62,519 bases of DNA from an uncultured delta proteobacterium. GTDB lineage: Bacteria > Desulfobacterota > Syntrophia > Syntrophales > UBA8958. The position numbers and the translations under genes are program-made. Below the pieces are notes generated by a model, which saw only the letters and a program-made list of their open reading frames with translations, had not been told where the DNA came from and made no database searches. Where the stretch lies: assembly GCA_903885795.1 (NCBI GenBank), contig CAISJV010000049.1, forward strand, positions 1-62,519, written 5' to 3'. Of the stretch, positions 8,035-16,969 are shown in pieces (position 1 is the first letter of the stretch; each line of letters begins with the position of its first letter).

Positions 8035-9138
8035 TTAATCCGCCGTCCTGGCCAGCCGGAAACCGAGATTGCCCGGGTTCAACTTCAGGTGGCCGAGCTT
8101 GACATCGGGAAGGGCCTTGACGCGCAGCGCCATCCGGCAGGCCGTGGCATCGCTGTCCCAGGCGCCACCCCGCTGCACGCGGAAGACCCCCGATCTGGGA
8201 ACATCGGGATTCTGGACCTGACTGGAATTATAAGGTCCATACCAATTATCGACCCATTCCCAGACATTGCCGGCCATATCGTAAAGCCCCCAGGCGTTGG
8301 GGCGAAAACTACCAACTTTCATGGTTTTGCCGGGATTGGAGCCCTTGCATTCGGAACCCCACAAGCTGTTCCCATAATTCGCCCGGGAACAATCAGGCTC
8401 TTTTCCCCAAAAATAAGCCGCTGCCATCCCCGCCCGGGCAGCGTATTCCCACTGGGCCTCCGTCGGCAGCCGGTAACGGTTCGTCCCCTCCAGATCATTA
8501 AGTTTCCTGATGAATGTCTGGGCATCATGCCAGGAAACCTGTTCTACGGGACAATCTTCGCCACAATCACTGAACCGGGAGGGATTGGTCCCCATGACCT
8601 GCTTCCACTGCCCCTGGGTGACCTCGGTCGTCTGCAGATAGAAAGGCCGGGTGATGGTCACCCGTTCCTGCATTTCGTCGGTGTTGCGCCCGGGCTCGTC
8701 AGCAGGAGAGCCCATCACGACGGACCCGGCGGGGAGGAGGACAAAAGTCATGCCGATGCTGTTGATAATGCTTGGCATTCCCGTGGAAATTTCCACACTG
8801 ACCGGTTGATTCACCCCTCCGGGAAAATCGCTTAACACATACCAGACGACGCGCCTGTTTCTCCCCGGACGAACCTCGCCCAGATCTCCTTCCAGATGAA
8901 GATTTTTGGCCGGGTAGGTTTTTTCGCCCACGGTCACATAAACCGACACCCTTGCCGTGTTTTCCTCCCCCTCCAGGTCATAGGTGAACACCAGCCGGTT
9001 CTCCACCTTCTGGATGACAATATTCTTCACCTCCGCCGCTTCCAGGGGCAGGATGAACGCAGACACTATCAGCGCCGCCAGTATGAAAGCGACCCAATTG
9101 AAATTGCTCTTCCATTTATTTTTTTGAATATTTTTCAT
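8035..9138 (-). CDS. Exported SUMF1/FGE-domain protein, probably non-catalytic
   Basis: A 367-residue protein with an N-terminal signal-like segment (IVSAFILPLEAAE), a beta-rich region of about 100 residues, then a formylglycine-generating-enzyme-type fold: GMTFVLLPAGSVVMGS, TEVTQGQW, RLPTEAQWEYAARAG, WGLYDMAGNVWEWV, NPGNLGFRLAR. True FGE uses two cysteines near the C-terminus (GGSYMC....C in the human enzyme). Here the segment is GGAWDSDATAC, so the first is serine and only the second remains. Sulfatase activation is therefore unlikely; a structural or ligand-binding role is more probable. The start at 9138 follows GGAGG. Confidence 0.75.
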   Translation of the reverse strand: MKNIQKNKWKSNFNWVAFILAALIVSAFILPLEAAEVKNIVIQKVENRLVFTYDLEGEENTARVSVYVTVGEKTYPAKNLHLEGDLGEVRPGRNRRVVWYVLSDFPGGVNQPVSVEISTGMPSIINSIGMTFVLLPAGSVVMGSPADEPGRNTDEMQERVTITRPFYLQTTEVTQGQWKQVMGTNPSRFSDCGEDCPVEQVSWHDAQTFIRKLNDLEGTNRYRLPTEAQWEYAARAGMAAAYFWGKEPDCSRANYGNSLWGSECKGSNPGKTMKVGSFRPNAWGLYDMAGNVWEWVDNWYGPYNSSQVQNPDVPRSGVFRVQRGGAWDSDATACRMALRVKALPDVKLGHLKLNPGNLGFRLARTAD

Positions 9139-9183
9139 CTTTCCTCCACCATTGCGGCCATTAAGGGATAATCACTATTGACA

Positions 9184-10263
9184 TCAAGTATTTGTTAAAT
9201 TAATGGCCTGGCGATAAGCAGCCATCAGGCTATTAATTTCCATTTTCGGAGAGGGCCAGGCGGCGGCGCGGTCCCGGCAGGTCCGGGCCAAGGCGGAACG
9301 AAGAGCGTCGTCGTCGATAAGGCGGATGGCTTTTGCGATGAAATCATCCATATTTTTAGGATCATAAAGGAGGCCGCAGGGTCGATCTCCAATATTTCCC
9401 TGGATTGGCCAGCGGTTTCCTTCAATATCTGCGGCCAAAAGCGGTTTTCCCGAGGCGATGGCCTCGATGAGGACATTGGAAAGGCCCTCGGAAAAAGAGG
9501 TATTCATAACAATATCGGCTGCTTGATAAGCCGACCGCATGGCCGGGGGAGAGATGGCGGGAAGCCAGCAGGCAAATGACCGTAGGCGCCGGATCTCCTC
9601 CTGGAACCTGGCGCTGTAATCCCGATCCAGGGCCGGTCCCGCAAAGATCGCCCGGGTCTGGGGGCGGCGCTCGTGGACTTTTTCGAGGGCAAGGAGCCCT
9701 TCCAGGTTGCCCTTGACCGGACGAATCCCGGCGGGGAGAAAGAAGAGAAAATCATTAGGCCCGGCTTGCCCCTCCTCCCGTAGGGCGCAGGTCTCATCCC
9801 CCAGCCAGAGAAATGACTTGGGTACATAGATGACCCGACGCTCTTCAGCGGGGAAAAGATCTTCCATAAGGTGGGCAAACGAGCGATTTTGAACCACTAT
9901 TACCGTCACACGGGCGCAGATTGCCTGCAAGGTCTCGAGCTTGCCCACGACCCGGAGATCCTGATTGAGATCCGTACCGGCGGGAGTCGCCACTACGGGG
10001 ATACCCTGAAGCTGCTCGGCCAGGGGTGGGGCCATCAGGAGCGCCCCGGACTGGAAAAGATGGTGCATATGAATGACGTCGGGGCGGAAACGGACGACGG
10101 CTTGCCCTATTTTAGACGGTTCCACGTCCCGCGTCGTCAGGACTTCTACCTGACAGCCTTCCCTGAGCAGACCCTGGCGCCAGCGTTCGGCGGTCATGGC
10201 ATTCCCCGTAATCGCGGGCAGGGCGGTGGGGGTCAAAATGAGAACGCGGAGTGGCGACATCAT
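9184..10263 (-). CDS. GT4-family glycosyltransferase
   Basis: A 359-residue GT-B fold glycosyltransferase of the group 1 (GT4) family. The N-terminal domain begins VLILTPTALPAITGNAM with a Gly-rich acceptor loop. The C-terminal domain has the donor-binding signature FSEGLSNVLIEAIASGKPLLA, the E-x7-E type motif of retaining enzymes. The start overlaps the stop of the upstream deacetylase gene by four bases (ATGA), so the two are translationally coupled. A deacetylase paired with a glycosyltransferase suggests stepwise modification of a glycolipid or polysaccharide. Substrates cannot be read from the sequence. Confidence 0.8.
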   Translation of the reverse strand: MMSPLRVLILTPTALPAITGNAMTAERWRQGLLREGCQVEVLTTRDVEPSKIGQAVVRFRPDVIHMHHLFQSGALLMAPPLAEQLQGIPVVATPAGTDLNQDLRVVGKLETLQAICARVTVIVVQNRSFAHLMEDLFPAEERRVIYVPKSFLWLGDETCALREEGQAGPNDFLFFLPAGIRPVKGNLEGLLALEKVHERRPQTRAIFAGPALDRDYSARFQEEIRRLRSFACWLPAISPPAMRSAYQAADIVMNTSFSEGLSNVLIEAIASGKPLLAADIEGNRWPIQGNIGDRPCGLLYDPKNMDDFIAKAIRLIDDDALRSALARTCRDRAAAWPSPKMEINSLMAAYRQAINLTNT

Positions 10264-11282
10264 AACTGAATCTCCGGAAAGGGTGTCAGGAAAGCACCTT
10301 TTTCTTTCAATACCTTAAGAAGTATTGGATCAAGGAGAACATCTAATTCCTCTTCCCGGTTCATGTTTGAAAAGGCGGAAAAAGGCCCCTGACCAGGTCC
10401 TGCGGGGGCCCGCCCCGGGTGCGCCATCAATTCCGTAAGCCCGTGCGGAAGTTTGGACAGCAGGTTTTCCAGAAAAGCCAATGAGAGTCTTCCTTTAGCA
10501 TATAGCCCCCGGAAATGGTCCGTCGTCCGAACGCCGGAGTCCTGCAGGAACGGCCGGGCTGCGGCCGCCAGACGGCTGAACATGGCTGCTTCCCGGCGGA
10601 GGACTACCATATAATTATAATTTGTTTCGCTACAGTCCGGCAAATGATCCGGCCACGAAGAATCACCAGAGATTAAAGCTGATGTATTTAAAAGCGTATC
10701 TTTATTAAAGCTTGGGGAGCCCGGGTTTTGGAAAGCACTCCTCTCATGAGCGCGGTGGGGGAATTCTTCCTCACCAAAAGCGGGAGGAACCAACACCGTC
10801 TCTTCCGGAATGCGGAGCCAGGCGATACCATGCCTTTGCGCCGCCCCGACCGCCGCTGCGATCACCGCCGGGAAGATATGGACATGCTGGTGTCCGTCCA
10901 GATGGCTGATCCTGATGGCTTTCGATTCCAAAAGCCCGATTTGGGCCTCGATTTCCCGGGCGACCTCCCGCTCCAATTCCTTATTCCCTTTTTGCATCAA
11001 CAGCTTATGTGCGGATGATTTTCCCAGGAAACAACCATGTTCGTCAGGGAGGACAGCAAGTCCTTTGCAGACAGGCTCTCCTTCCGAGAGATTCACATGG
11101 AGGCCCACCGAGACGCCCCGGTCCTGCCAGGCGGGCAGGCGGGCCAGGGCATCGTCGAAGGCAGGTCCGTTGACCAGGAGGCTGACGCTGGTCACGACGC
11201 CGGCGTCGACCGCCTCGGCAATCCCCTGATTGCGATAGGCATCAGCACCAAAATCATCTGCATTAACAATAAGTTGCCTCAT
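10260..11282 (-). CDS. YdjC/ChbG-family carbohydrate deacetylase
   Basis: A 340-residue protein of the YdjC-like family. It has the metal-binding NADDFG near residues 6-11 and DGHQHVH in the middle, both hallmarks of these metal-dependent de-N-acetylases. The family includes chitooligosaccharide deacetylase ChbG and the hopanoid-associated HpnK. The start is set at 11282, where MRQLIVNADDFG matches family N-termini. The frame is open to 11402, but that extension is encoded by a family A repeat (11335-11371) and is probably not translated. The gene is coupled to the downstream glycosyltransferase by an ATGA overlap. Confidence 0.78.
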   Translation of the reverse strand: MRQLIVNADDFGADAYRNQGIAEAVDAGVVTSVSLLVNGPAFDDALARLPAWQDRGVSVGLHVNLSEGEPVCKGLAVLPDEHGCFLGKSSAHKLLMQKGNKELEREVAREIEAQIGLLESKAIRISHLDGHQHVHIFPAVIAAAVGAAQRHGIAWLRIPEETVLVPPAFGEEEFPHRAHERSAFQNPGSPSFNKDTLLNTSALISGDSSWPDHLPDCSETNYNYMVVLRREAAMFSRLAAAARPFLQDSGVRTTDHFRGLYAKGRLSLAFLENLLSKLPHGLTELMAHPGRAPAGPGQGPFSAFSNMNREEELDVLLDPILLKVLKEKGAFLTPFPEIQL

Positions 11283-11334
11283 TTGAGAATCCACGTCAAA
11301 CAATCCGATTTTCTTCGTCGCCCCGCAAAATCTC

Positions 11335-11371
11335 CCTGTATCCCCCTTTTGAGAAAGGGGGAATGATTTCA
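11335..11371. repeat. Dispersed palindromic repeat, family A, copy 2
   Basis: It contains CCCCCTTTTGAGAAAGGGGG, a near-perfect hairpin flanked by AAAATC and GATTT ends. It sits between the methyltransferase stop (11390) and the deacetylase start (11282) and extends the deacetylase frame upstream without a stop. Confidence 0.65.
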
Positions 11372-11389
11372 TAGCCACATCATGCGGGT

Positions 11390-12190
11390 TCATTTTAACC
11401 AAGGACGGGCGACTCGGAGGAAGAGGTTCTGAAAGACATACCCTCCCTCTTCCTGATCTGCGAAATCCGCCATCTTCATCGCCCGGAGGGAAAGTAAATG
11501 TTCCATAAGCCCCTCTTGCCGGGACTCGTATTCATCGAAGGTAAACCAACGATTTGTTTCGTGAATAAGACGCACATCGGCAAAATGCCTGGCCAGTTCC
11601 TGCCTTAGCCGCACCGGATTGGCAAGGCTGATGGCCAGCAGCCAGAGCCTTCCCCGCACCGGGTTCAGATGGGCGGCGGCGCCGGCGATAATGGAGAGCA
11701 GGTGGTCCGTGCCGTCCCAGCCTCCATAGCGGGAACCGCAGGGCACGGGTCCCGGGGTTTGGGGAGGAGTGGCCACAATGACATCGAAGCGCTCTTCCTC
11801 CCGGACCGCCTCAAACCAGGAACCTTCCCGCAATTCGATACGGCTTTCCAGCCCATTTATATGAAAATCCCCCCTGCCTCCCTTTGTCAAAGGGGGGTTA
11901 AGGGGGATTTTCGTGCTTCGTTGTTCCCGCTTGCAAGCAGTGGTGTTAATCCGGGCATTCTCACGCGCCGCTGCCAGGGCTGACGGGTCCACATCCGTGG
12001 CAATAATCTGCCGAGCCCCGAGTTTTGCCGCCCCTATGGAGAGCAGGCCGGACCCGCAGCCGAGATCGAGAACCGACTCGCCGGCCTGAACATCGAGAAG
12101 CCTGGCCAACTCTATACTCGACGGCGGCGGCATGTGAACCGCCTGGGGAATCAACAGCTCTACCAAACCCGAGGGTAGCTGAATCAGCAT
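11390..12190 (-). CDS. Class I SAM-dependent methyltransferase (PrmA/HemK-like) with in-frame repeat insertion
   Basis: A 266-residue methyltransferase. The SAM-binding motif I is LDLGCGSG, followed by the acidic loop TDVDPSALAAARENARIN. The motif ATPPQTPG resembles the NPPY-type motif of HemK/PrmA enzymes that methylate side-chain nitrogens, so a protein or small-molecule N-methyltransferase is plausible. About 17 residues (near 93-109, reading KIPLNPPLTKGGRGDF) are encoded by a family A palindromic repeat inserted in frame between the SAM fold strands. The frame stays open, so the protein may tolerate the insertion as a surface loop. The acceptor is unknown. Confidence 0.72.
   Translation of the reverse strand: MLIQLPSGLVELLIPQAVHMPPPSSIELARLLDVQAGESVLDLGCGSGLLSIGAAKLGARQIIATDVDPSALAAARENARINTTACKREQRSTKIPLNPPLTKGGRGDFHINGLESRIELREGSWFEAVREEERFDVIVATPPQTPGPVPCGSRYGGWDGTDHLLSIIAGAAAHLNPVRGRLWLLAISLANPVRLRQELARHFADVRLIHETNRWFTFDEYESRQEGLMEHLLSLRAMKMADFADQEEGGYVFQNLFLRVARPWLK
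11863..11912. repeat. Dispersed palindromic repeat, family A, copy 3, in frame within a gene
   Basis: The outer arms GAAAATCCCCC (11863-11873) and GGGGGATTTTC (11902-11912) are perfectly complementary, and a CCCTTTGTCAAAGGGG core lies inside. The 50-base element sits inside the methyltransferase and translates without a stop. Confidence 0.85.
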
Positions 12191-12227
12191 CGACCCCTGC
12201 TCCTTTCATGTGCAAGACCGTTTCTTT

Positions 12228-13025
12228 TTATGTCCCCTTGCCCAGAAAATAATATTCGTGCTTTTCATCCTCACCATCAACATCTCTTTCCCGGCGCAAA
12301 ATAGTTAGACCGGCGGCGGCAAGCTGCCCCGCGAATACATCCGCAGTAAAGGAGGTCATGGTGATGACATTGCGGGCGTAATCCCCTTCTTTGGGACGAT
12401 ACTTCTCCGCACCGTCGAAATACCGGATCTGAATAAAAAGGAACCCCTCTTTTTTCAACAGTCTTTCCATGACCTGAAGAACCTTGAGGGTATAGGCTTG
12501 TGAGGGAAAGTGCTTGAAGACGCCGACGGAAACGATAAAATCAACAGTGGCCGGGGAAATCAGCTCCAGAACGGCCTCCGGGTGTTCCGAGGGGAAATGG
12601 AAGGCGGTGAAATCCCCCGTCGCCGCCCGCCTCTCATCTGTCTCAGGAGCCGCCAGATCAGCCATCCGCTTCCGGCATTCATAAAGCGTCGCCGCCGAGA
12701 TGTCCACACCATAAACGGAAGCAAAATGCGCACAGAGCGTTCTGGCGATTGCTCCACCGCCGCAGCCCCAGTCCAGGGCCGTTTTCGCTTTTAAACCCGC
12801 CCGCCAATCCGGTCCCGACGCCTGCCTCAGGCCCTTCCCGGCCAGGTCGAAGAAAAAATCGCCGTAGGCAAGCCATCTTTCCTTCTCCCAGCGTCCCTCT
12901 CCATACCAGTGGGACTGGTCCCTGATCCGCTCGTTGCTGTCGCTCATGGACCAGTAACGGCCGGCGTCGCGGTCAAGGTCCGGCTGCTTGCCCCCACGGA
13001 TCTTTCGGAAAAATTTCATCGTCAT
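12228..13025 (-). CDS. Class I SAM-dependent methyltransferase
   Basis: A 265-residue methyltransferase with motif I LDWGCGGGAIAR, the acidic end of strand 2 in VYGVDISAATL, and motif IV-like VDFIVSVGVFKHFPS. It belongs to the broad UbiE/Methyltransf_11/25 type that acts on lipids, sugars or small molecules. The N-terminal block (GRYWSMSDSNERIRDQSHWYGEGRW) is unlike ubiquinone enzymes and may recognise the acceptor. The start is ATG at 13025, with another in-frame ATG at 13019. It is first in a minus-strand run with the next methyltransferase 37 bases away, then the deacetylase and glycosyltransferase, perhaps one glycan- or lipid-tailoring unit. Confidence 0.72.
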   Translation of the reverse strand: MTMKFFRKIRGGKQPDLDRDAGRYWSMSDSNERIRDQSHWYGEGRWEKERWLAYGDFFFDLAGKGLRQASGPDWRAGLKAKTALDWGCGGGAIARTLCAHFASVYGVDISAATLYECRKRMADLAAPETDERRAATGDFTAFHFPSEHPEAVLELISPATVDFIVSVGVFKHFPSQAYTLKVLQVMERLLKKEGFLFIQIRYFDGAEKYRPKEGDYARNVITMTSFTADVFAGQLAAAGLTILRRERDVDGEDEKHEYYFLGKGT

Positions 13026-13078
13026 AAGAACAGATTACAACTAACTTGTCTTAAATATCATTGCCTTAGATACTTTTT

Positions 13079-13100
13079 CCCCCTCTTTGGCAAAGAGGGG
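13079..13100. repeat. Palindromic hairpin, possible family A copy 4
   Basis: CCCCTCTTT (13080-13088) and AAAGAGGGG (13092-13100) form a perfect nine-base stem with a four-base loop, upstream of the methyltransferase gene. It resembles the core of family A but lacks the long outer arms. Confidence 0.5.
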
Positions 13101-13322
13101 CCGGGTGAGATTTAACGGAATTAGAAAATCCATCTTTCCCGCAGGGGAATCTAAAAGAAATCCGCCTTTAAGTCAATGACAAGGATAGCCTTTTCATGGG
13201 CGCCAACATTCGCCTTGACTACGGGCGGAGCTGTCATTAAGATGCCTGATCATGACACAAGCTCACACCGCTTACAAACATATCAGGTGGCCAATCGCCA
13301 TGAAAAGATTCGGTGATTTCTC

Positions 13323-13658
13323 ATGTTGAGAGATCCCGTAGAAGAGGTGCCATGTGTCGGCTGCGGCTACTGCTGTATACGCAATACCTGCGCCTTTGGC
13401 GTGGCCCTGCACCCCCACGATCGGGACAAGAACTGCCCGGAGCTGGAATGGACGGGGGCAAGGTATGTCTGCAAGCTCATGGGAGCCCATCCCTTGGCCG
13501 ATTTTTACCGGCAGGAACTTCAGTCCGGCGGCGGCTGCCGGTCTTTCAATAATCCGTGGCGGCAAAATGTCCGTCCCCGGACTGATGAGGAGGCCCAGGC
13601 CATCGTCTCGGGAACCCCGTGGCCCGCGCCGGATGATGATTTCCGGGGCGGTTTGTAA
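13323..13658 (+). CDS. YkgJ-like CxxCxxCC protein
   Basis: A small 111-residue cytoplasmic protein whose N-terminal region contains CVGCGYCCIRNTC, matching the CxxCxxCC metal-binding signature of the YkgJ/UPF0153 zinc- or iron-chelating family. Further cysteines at NCPEL, VCKLM and GCRSF probably complete the site. It stands alone on the plus strand between convergent neighbours, with about 200 unassigned bases upstream. The stop codon's last base is the first base of a 125-bp inverted-repeat element. The biochemical role of the family is not established. Confidence 0.65.
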   Translation: MLRDPVEEVPCVGCGYCCIRNTCAFGVALHPHDRDKNCPELEWTGARYVCKLMGAHPLADFYRQELQSGGGCRSFNNPWRQNVRPRTDEEAQAIVSGTPWPAPDDDFRGGL

Positions 13659-13782
13659 TGCCAATTCCAAATCAAAGCGCTATCTTCGTTGGCATCGTCA
13701 TCGGCTCCTTGACGTATAAACAATACGCCTGCGTCGCCTCTTCCTTGCCACCTTGATTTCATCTTTGATTTGGAATTGGCAT
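13658..13782 (+). repeat. 125-bp inverted-repeat element, family B, copy 1
   Basis: Perfect 19-base terminal inverted repeats lie at 13658-13676 and 13764-13782 (starting ATGCCAATTCC and ending GGAATTGGCAT). A second copy, also exactly 125 bases, lies in opposite genome orientation at 38502-38626. Hand alignment of the roughly 100-base core shows about nine differences. Both copies begin at the last base of a neighbouring gene's TAA codon, in the same orientation relative to that gene. No coding capacity is evident. Confidence 0.88.
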
Positions 13783-13848
13783 AAGTTAAGGCTCGGAGCA
13801 GTAATTCAAATGTTTTTGTAAGACCGGTTACCGTTCACCCTTCACTTT

Positions 13849-15462
13849 TCACTTTTTTGCAATCTCTTCCCGCAGCACTAATGCCGCATCCCTGACTCCG
13901 GGAATCGGCGTCTCCGTCAAACATCGCTCCACAGCTATCAGGGCTTCCTCAATTCGTCCCATCCGCACAAGAGTTCGCGCCTGCACAAGATAAGCCGCGG
14001 CATAATGGGGATCAATCTTCAGAGCCTGTCCTGCAAAATCCAGGGCCTCTTCTTGCTGACCAAGGTTTAGGCAGATCTCGGACAAGTCTGCATAGAAATC
14101 CTGGGCAGGAGCAACCCGTCCCATAATCTCGTGAGCCTCCAACAGTGCGTCGGCGTCTTTTCCTGCTTCCTTGAGCATCCGGAAGAGATTCATACGTGCA
14201 CTCAGATAGTCAGGATTCAGCAATACGGCGGTTCTAAATGCTTTTTCCGCAGCGGCATGCTGTCTCAGCCGGACATTCAGCAGTCCGAGATTATGATAGA
14301 GATCGGGATAATCGGGGTGTTGCGCTACATAATCCTGAATATAGGAGAGGATAGGCTCGCACAGGGCACAGTCATCTTCGTGAAGGTTGGCAATGATCGC
14401 AACCATATCCCCAAGATCCGGGGCGATATGCAGGGGATGCGTGACATCTCGCTTCAGCAGTTCAAGAACGGTCTCCACCCTGAAAAAGGGAAGGAGACTT
14501 TTTAAAGTTTTTGGATGCCCCTGTGGCAAGTTATGGGCCGCTTCCAAAGAAGCCACGGCATCACCCAGGTGTGGGACATGGGGGTCCATCTCTTTTACTT
14601 TACAGAGCATATCGATGGCCTTTGGCAGATCGTTCATCTCGACATGTGTCAGGGCAAGGCTGATTCCCGCCTCCCTCTGATCGGGAGCAAGGGACAGGAC
14701 GTACTGAAAAGCAACAGCGGCGCCCGGTAAATCGTGTTGTCCGAAAAGGATGGCCCCCCGGGCATAATGAACGTCAGGATCGCGGGGGCGCTGTCCCCCA
14801 ACCATCGAGATTAGCTGACTGGCTTCGTCATAATGCCCGAAATTGGCCTTCAGGAGGGCAAGTTTGACGGCGGCGTCATGGTATTTCGGGTTCAGGGCGA
14901 GAGCCCGGGACATGGCGTCGCGGGCCTCGTGTATCCTGTCCATTCCGATCAGGGCGAGGCCCAGGCGGTAATGAACATCCGGAAAGTTGGGGTAGTCCCG
15001 AAGGATGGCGGTATGATGCTGCACCGACTTATCCCAGAGTTGGAGGTTATGAAAGACGATGCCCAGATTTGTCCGGGCAGCCGAACGGTTGCGGTCTATA
15101 GTCAGGAGTAACTGAAACGCCTCGGCAGCCCCCTCATATTCCTTCATATTGTTAAGGCAGATAGCGATGAGCTGGTACAGATCAATCTGGCCCGGTTGCA
15201 AATCGAGGGCTTTTTGAAAATAGTTGCAGGCCTGGGGGAAAAGGCCCATCAGAAAATCACGAAACCCGATAAAGTGGTAGGACTGGCTGCAGTACACGGC
15301 GCTCAGGTTATAATAGACGTCAGAGGAAGCGCCCTTCTGTGCAAGAATCTCCTCGAAGGCCTCTATTGCCGCGTTATAATGTCGCTGATTGTAGAGCTCC
15401 ATAGCCTTTTCAAAGACCTTGCCCTTATCTGGCTGCCACAGCATCTTTAAAAACTCGGTCAT
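13849..15462 (-). CDS. Tetratricopeptide-repeat protein of the exopolysaccharide locus
   Basis: A 537-residue protein built almost wholly of tandem TPR units. Repeated patterns such as DVHYRLGLALIGMDRIHEARDAMSRALALNPKYHDA and DLYHNLGLLNVRLRQHAAAEKAF are spaced by 34 residues, so it should form a helical protein-binding scaffold. No signal peptide or membrane segment is visible. The ATG at 15462 follows a strong AGGAG; the longer open frame would run into the preceding gene. It begins 29 bases after the sugar-phosphate transferase stop, so it is co-transcribed. It probably organises or regulates the biosynthetic complex; the partner is not known. Confidence 0.75.
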   Translation of the reverse strand: MTEFLKMLWQPDKGKVFEKAMELYNQRHYNAAIEAFEEILAQKGASSDVYYNLSAVYCSQSYHFIGFRDFLMGLFPQACNYFQKALDLQPGQIDLYQLIAICLNNMKEYEGAAEAFQLLLTIDRNRSAARTNLGIVFHNLQLWDKSVQHHTAILRDYPNFPDVHYRLGLALIGMDRIHEARDAMSRALALNPKYHDAAVKLALLKANFGHYDEASQLISMVGGQRPRDPDVHYARGAILFGQHDLPGAAVAFQYVLSLAPDQREAGISLALTHVEMNDLPKAIDMLCKVKEMDPHVPHLGDAVASLEAAHNLPQGHPKTLKSLLPFFRVETVLELLKRDVTHPLHIAPDLGDMVAIIANLHEDDCALCEPILSYIQDYVAQHPDYPDLYHNLGLLNVRLRQHAAAEKAFRTAVLLNPDYLSARMNLFRMLKEAGKDADALLEAHEIMGRVAPAQDFYADLSEICLNLGQQEEALDFAGQALKIDPHYAAAYLVQARTLVRMGRIEEALIAVERCLTETPIPGVRDAALVLREEIAKK

Positions 15463-15491
15463 TCCATCTCCTCTGCATCTTTCGGGAACGG

Positions 15492-16952
15492 CTATTCCGC
15501 TCCCTTTCTCGAAAAAACCACAAAAGCAGTTTTGAACAATATTTTCAGATCTAAAACCAGAGACCAATTGTCAATATACTGGCGATCAAGGCGCATCCAC
15601 TCATTGAACTTTATCTCATTTCTGCCGCTGATCTGCCAGAGACATGTAATCCCGGGCTTTACGGATAAACGCTTTTTCTGCCAGAGACCGTACTGGGCCA
15701 CCTCACTGGGAACCGGTGGTCTTGGGCCCACCAGGCTCATGTCCCCGATAAAGACATTGAACAGTTGGGGAAGCTCATCAATGCTGGTCTTGCGGATAAA
15801 ATGGCCCATTTTTGTTATTCTCGGGTCCGCTTTGATCTTGAAAACAGGCCCGTCCATTTCATTGAGTTGGTCCAGGGAAGCCCTCAGTCGCTCCGCATCC
15901 TGAACCATGGAACGGAACTTGAGCATCTTGAAACGACGCCCGTTTTTTCCCACCCGCTCTTGGGCAAAAAAGGATGGTCCGGGGGAATCGATCCTGATCA
16001 TCGCAGGAATAATGATCCAGAAAGGAAGCAAAAAAACGATGAGAGCCGCCGACACCGCCAGATCAAAGAGGCGTTTTAGAAAGAGCTTAAAGGGGGCACG
16101 ATTGACAAATTTATAGACGACCAAGGTCGTCTGACCATATTTTTCCACAAAAGGTGCGTTCGTCTTGCCTGTCACGAGGGACGAATTCATGGTAAAATCA
16201 ACTCCTGCGAGGCTGCACAGCTCAGCGATCTGCCGCATGGCCGCCACTTCGCGAATGGTCTCCGAAACGAGGACGCTGTCCACAATGGTACTTGTCAGCA
16301 CCTTTGGCAGGTCGTCGATGACGCCAAGCACGGGAAACCCCTCGATAGTCTTTCCCACATCTCCCGGCGCATTGCTCAAAAAACCGACGATGCTGATCGG
16401 CCATCCCTGATTAGAGGAGAAAGCCAGGGCCGTCTGAACCGCCATCCTGCCCGTACCGATAATGAGCAGATGGTTCAGCACGTCCGGTTGTCTGGAATAC
16501 ATTTTTAAATAAGTTGTGAAAATAAGGCGATTGCACACAAACAGAACCCAGACAACGAGAACGACCATGACGACCATGGTGAGCTTTTCCAGATTAGGGG
16601 CATTGGTGACAAAAAATGCGGACAGAAGAGCGCCGCTGATCAAAAAAAGGAGCGATGTCTCCTTTAGAATCTCCCTGAGGGTGTAAATCTTCGTCAGGCT
16701 GTAGCTGTCACTGAACTTCAGGGCGATAAGGGGAAAAAGGAGCATGGGCAAAAGAAAGTCGTGATACTGGGACCAATGAAACAGCAACACCTCCGTAAGT
16801 GACGTGGCGGGAAACCAGGTTAGAACATCCCGGCGAGCCAGGGCAACGACCCAGCCGGAGAGGGGTGAAGCGATGGCGTAAGCCAGGAAAATGGAAATAT
16901 AGTCGAAGGTGAGAATGAAGTAGGAATAGTACCGATCTTCTTCTTTGATCAT
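15492..16952 (-). CDS. Polyprenyl-phosphate sugar-1-phosphate transferase (WcaJ/EpsE type)
   Basis: A 486-residue membrane enzyme that should start repeat-unit assembly by moving a sugar-1-phosphate from a nucleotide sugar to undecaprenyl phosphate. The N-terminal half has about five hydrophobic segments followed by a Rossmann-like soluble region (LLIIGTGRMAVQTAL). The C-terminal catalytic domain has the expected order: KRLFDLAVSAALIVFLLPF membrane helix, FAQERVGKNGRRFKMLKFRSM, the DELPQLFNV block, and SLVGPRPP with KPGITCLWQISGR. All core family motifs are present. It is encoded with the TPR gene and the GT4 gene upstream. Confidence 0.9.
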   Translation of the reverse strand: MIKEEDRYYSYFILTFDYISIFLAYAIASPLSGWVVALARRDVLTWFPATSLTEVLLFHWSQYHDFLLPMLLFPLIALKFSDSYSLTKIYTLREILKETSLLFLISGALLSAFFVTNAPNLEKLTMVVMVVLVVWVLFVCNRLIFTTYLKMYSRQPDVLNHLLIIGTGRMAVQTALAFSSNQGWPISIVGFLSNAPGDVGKTIEGFPVLGVIDDLPKVLTSTIVDSVLVSETIREVAAMRQIAELCSLAGVDFTMNSSLVTGKTNAPFVEKYGQTTLVVYKFVNRAPFKLFLKRLFDLAVSAALIVFLLPFWIIIPAMIRIDSPGPSFFAQERVGKNGRRFKMLKFRSMVQDAERLRASLDQLNEMDGPVFKIKADPRITKMGHFIRKTSIDELPQLFNVFIGDMSLVGPRPPVPSEVAQYGLWQKKRLSVKPGITCLWQISGRNEIKFNEWMRLDRQYIDNWSLVLDLKILFKTAFVVFSRKGAE

Positions 16953-16969
16953 CTTGGCATCGCCCTTGC

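Noticed and set aside
11335-11402. A longer N-terminus for the YdjC-type deacetylase
   Set aside because: The extra 40 residues are encoded by a family A repeat and do not match family N-termini, which start at the NADDFG strand.
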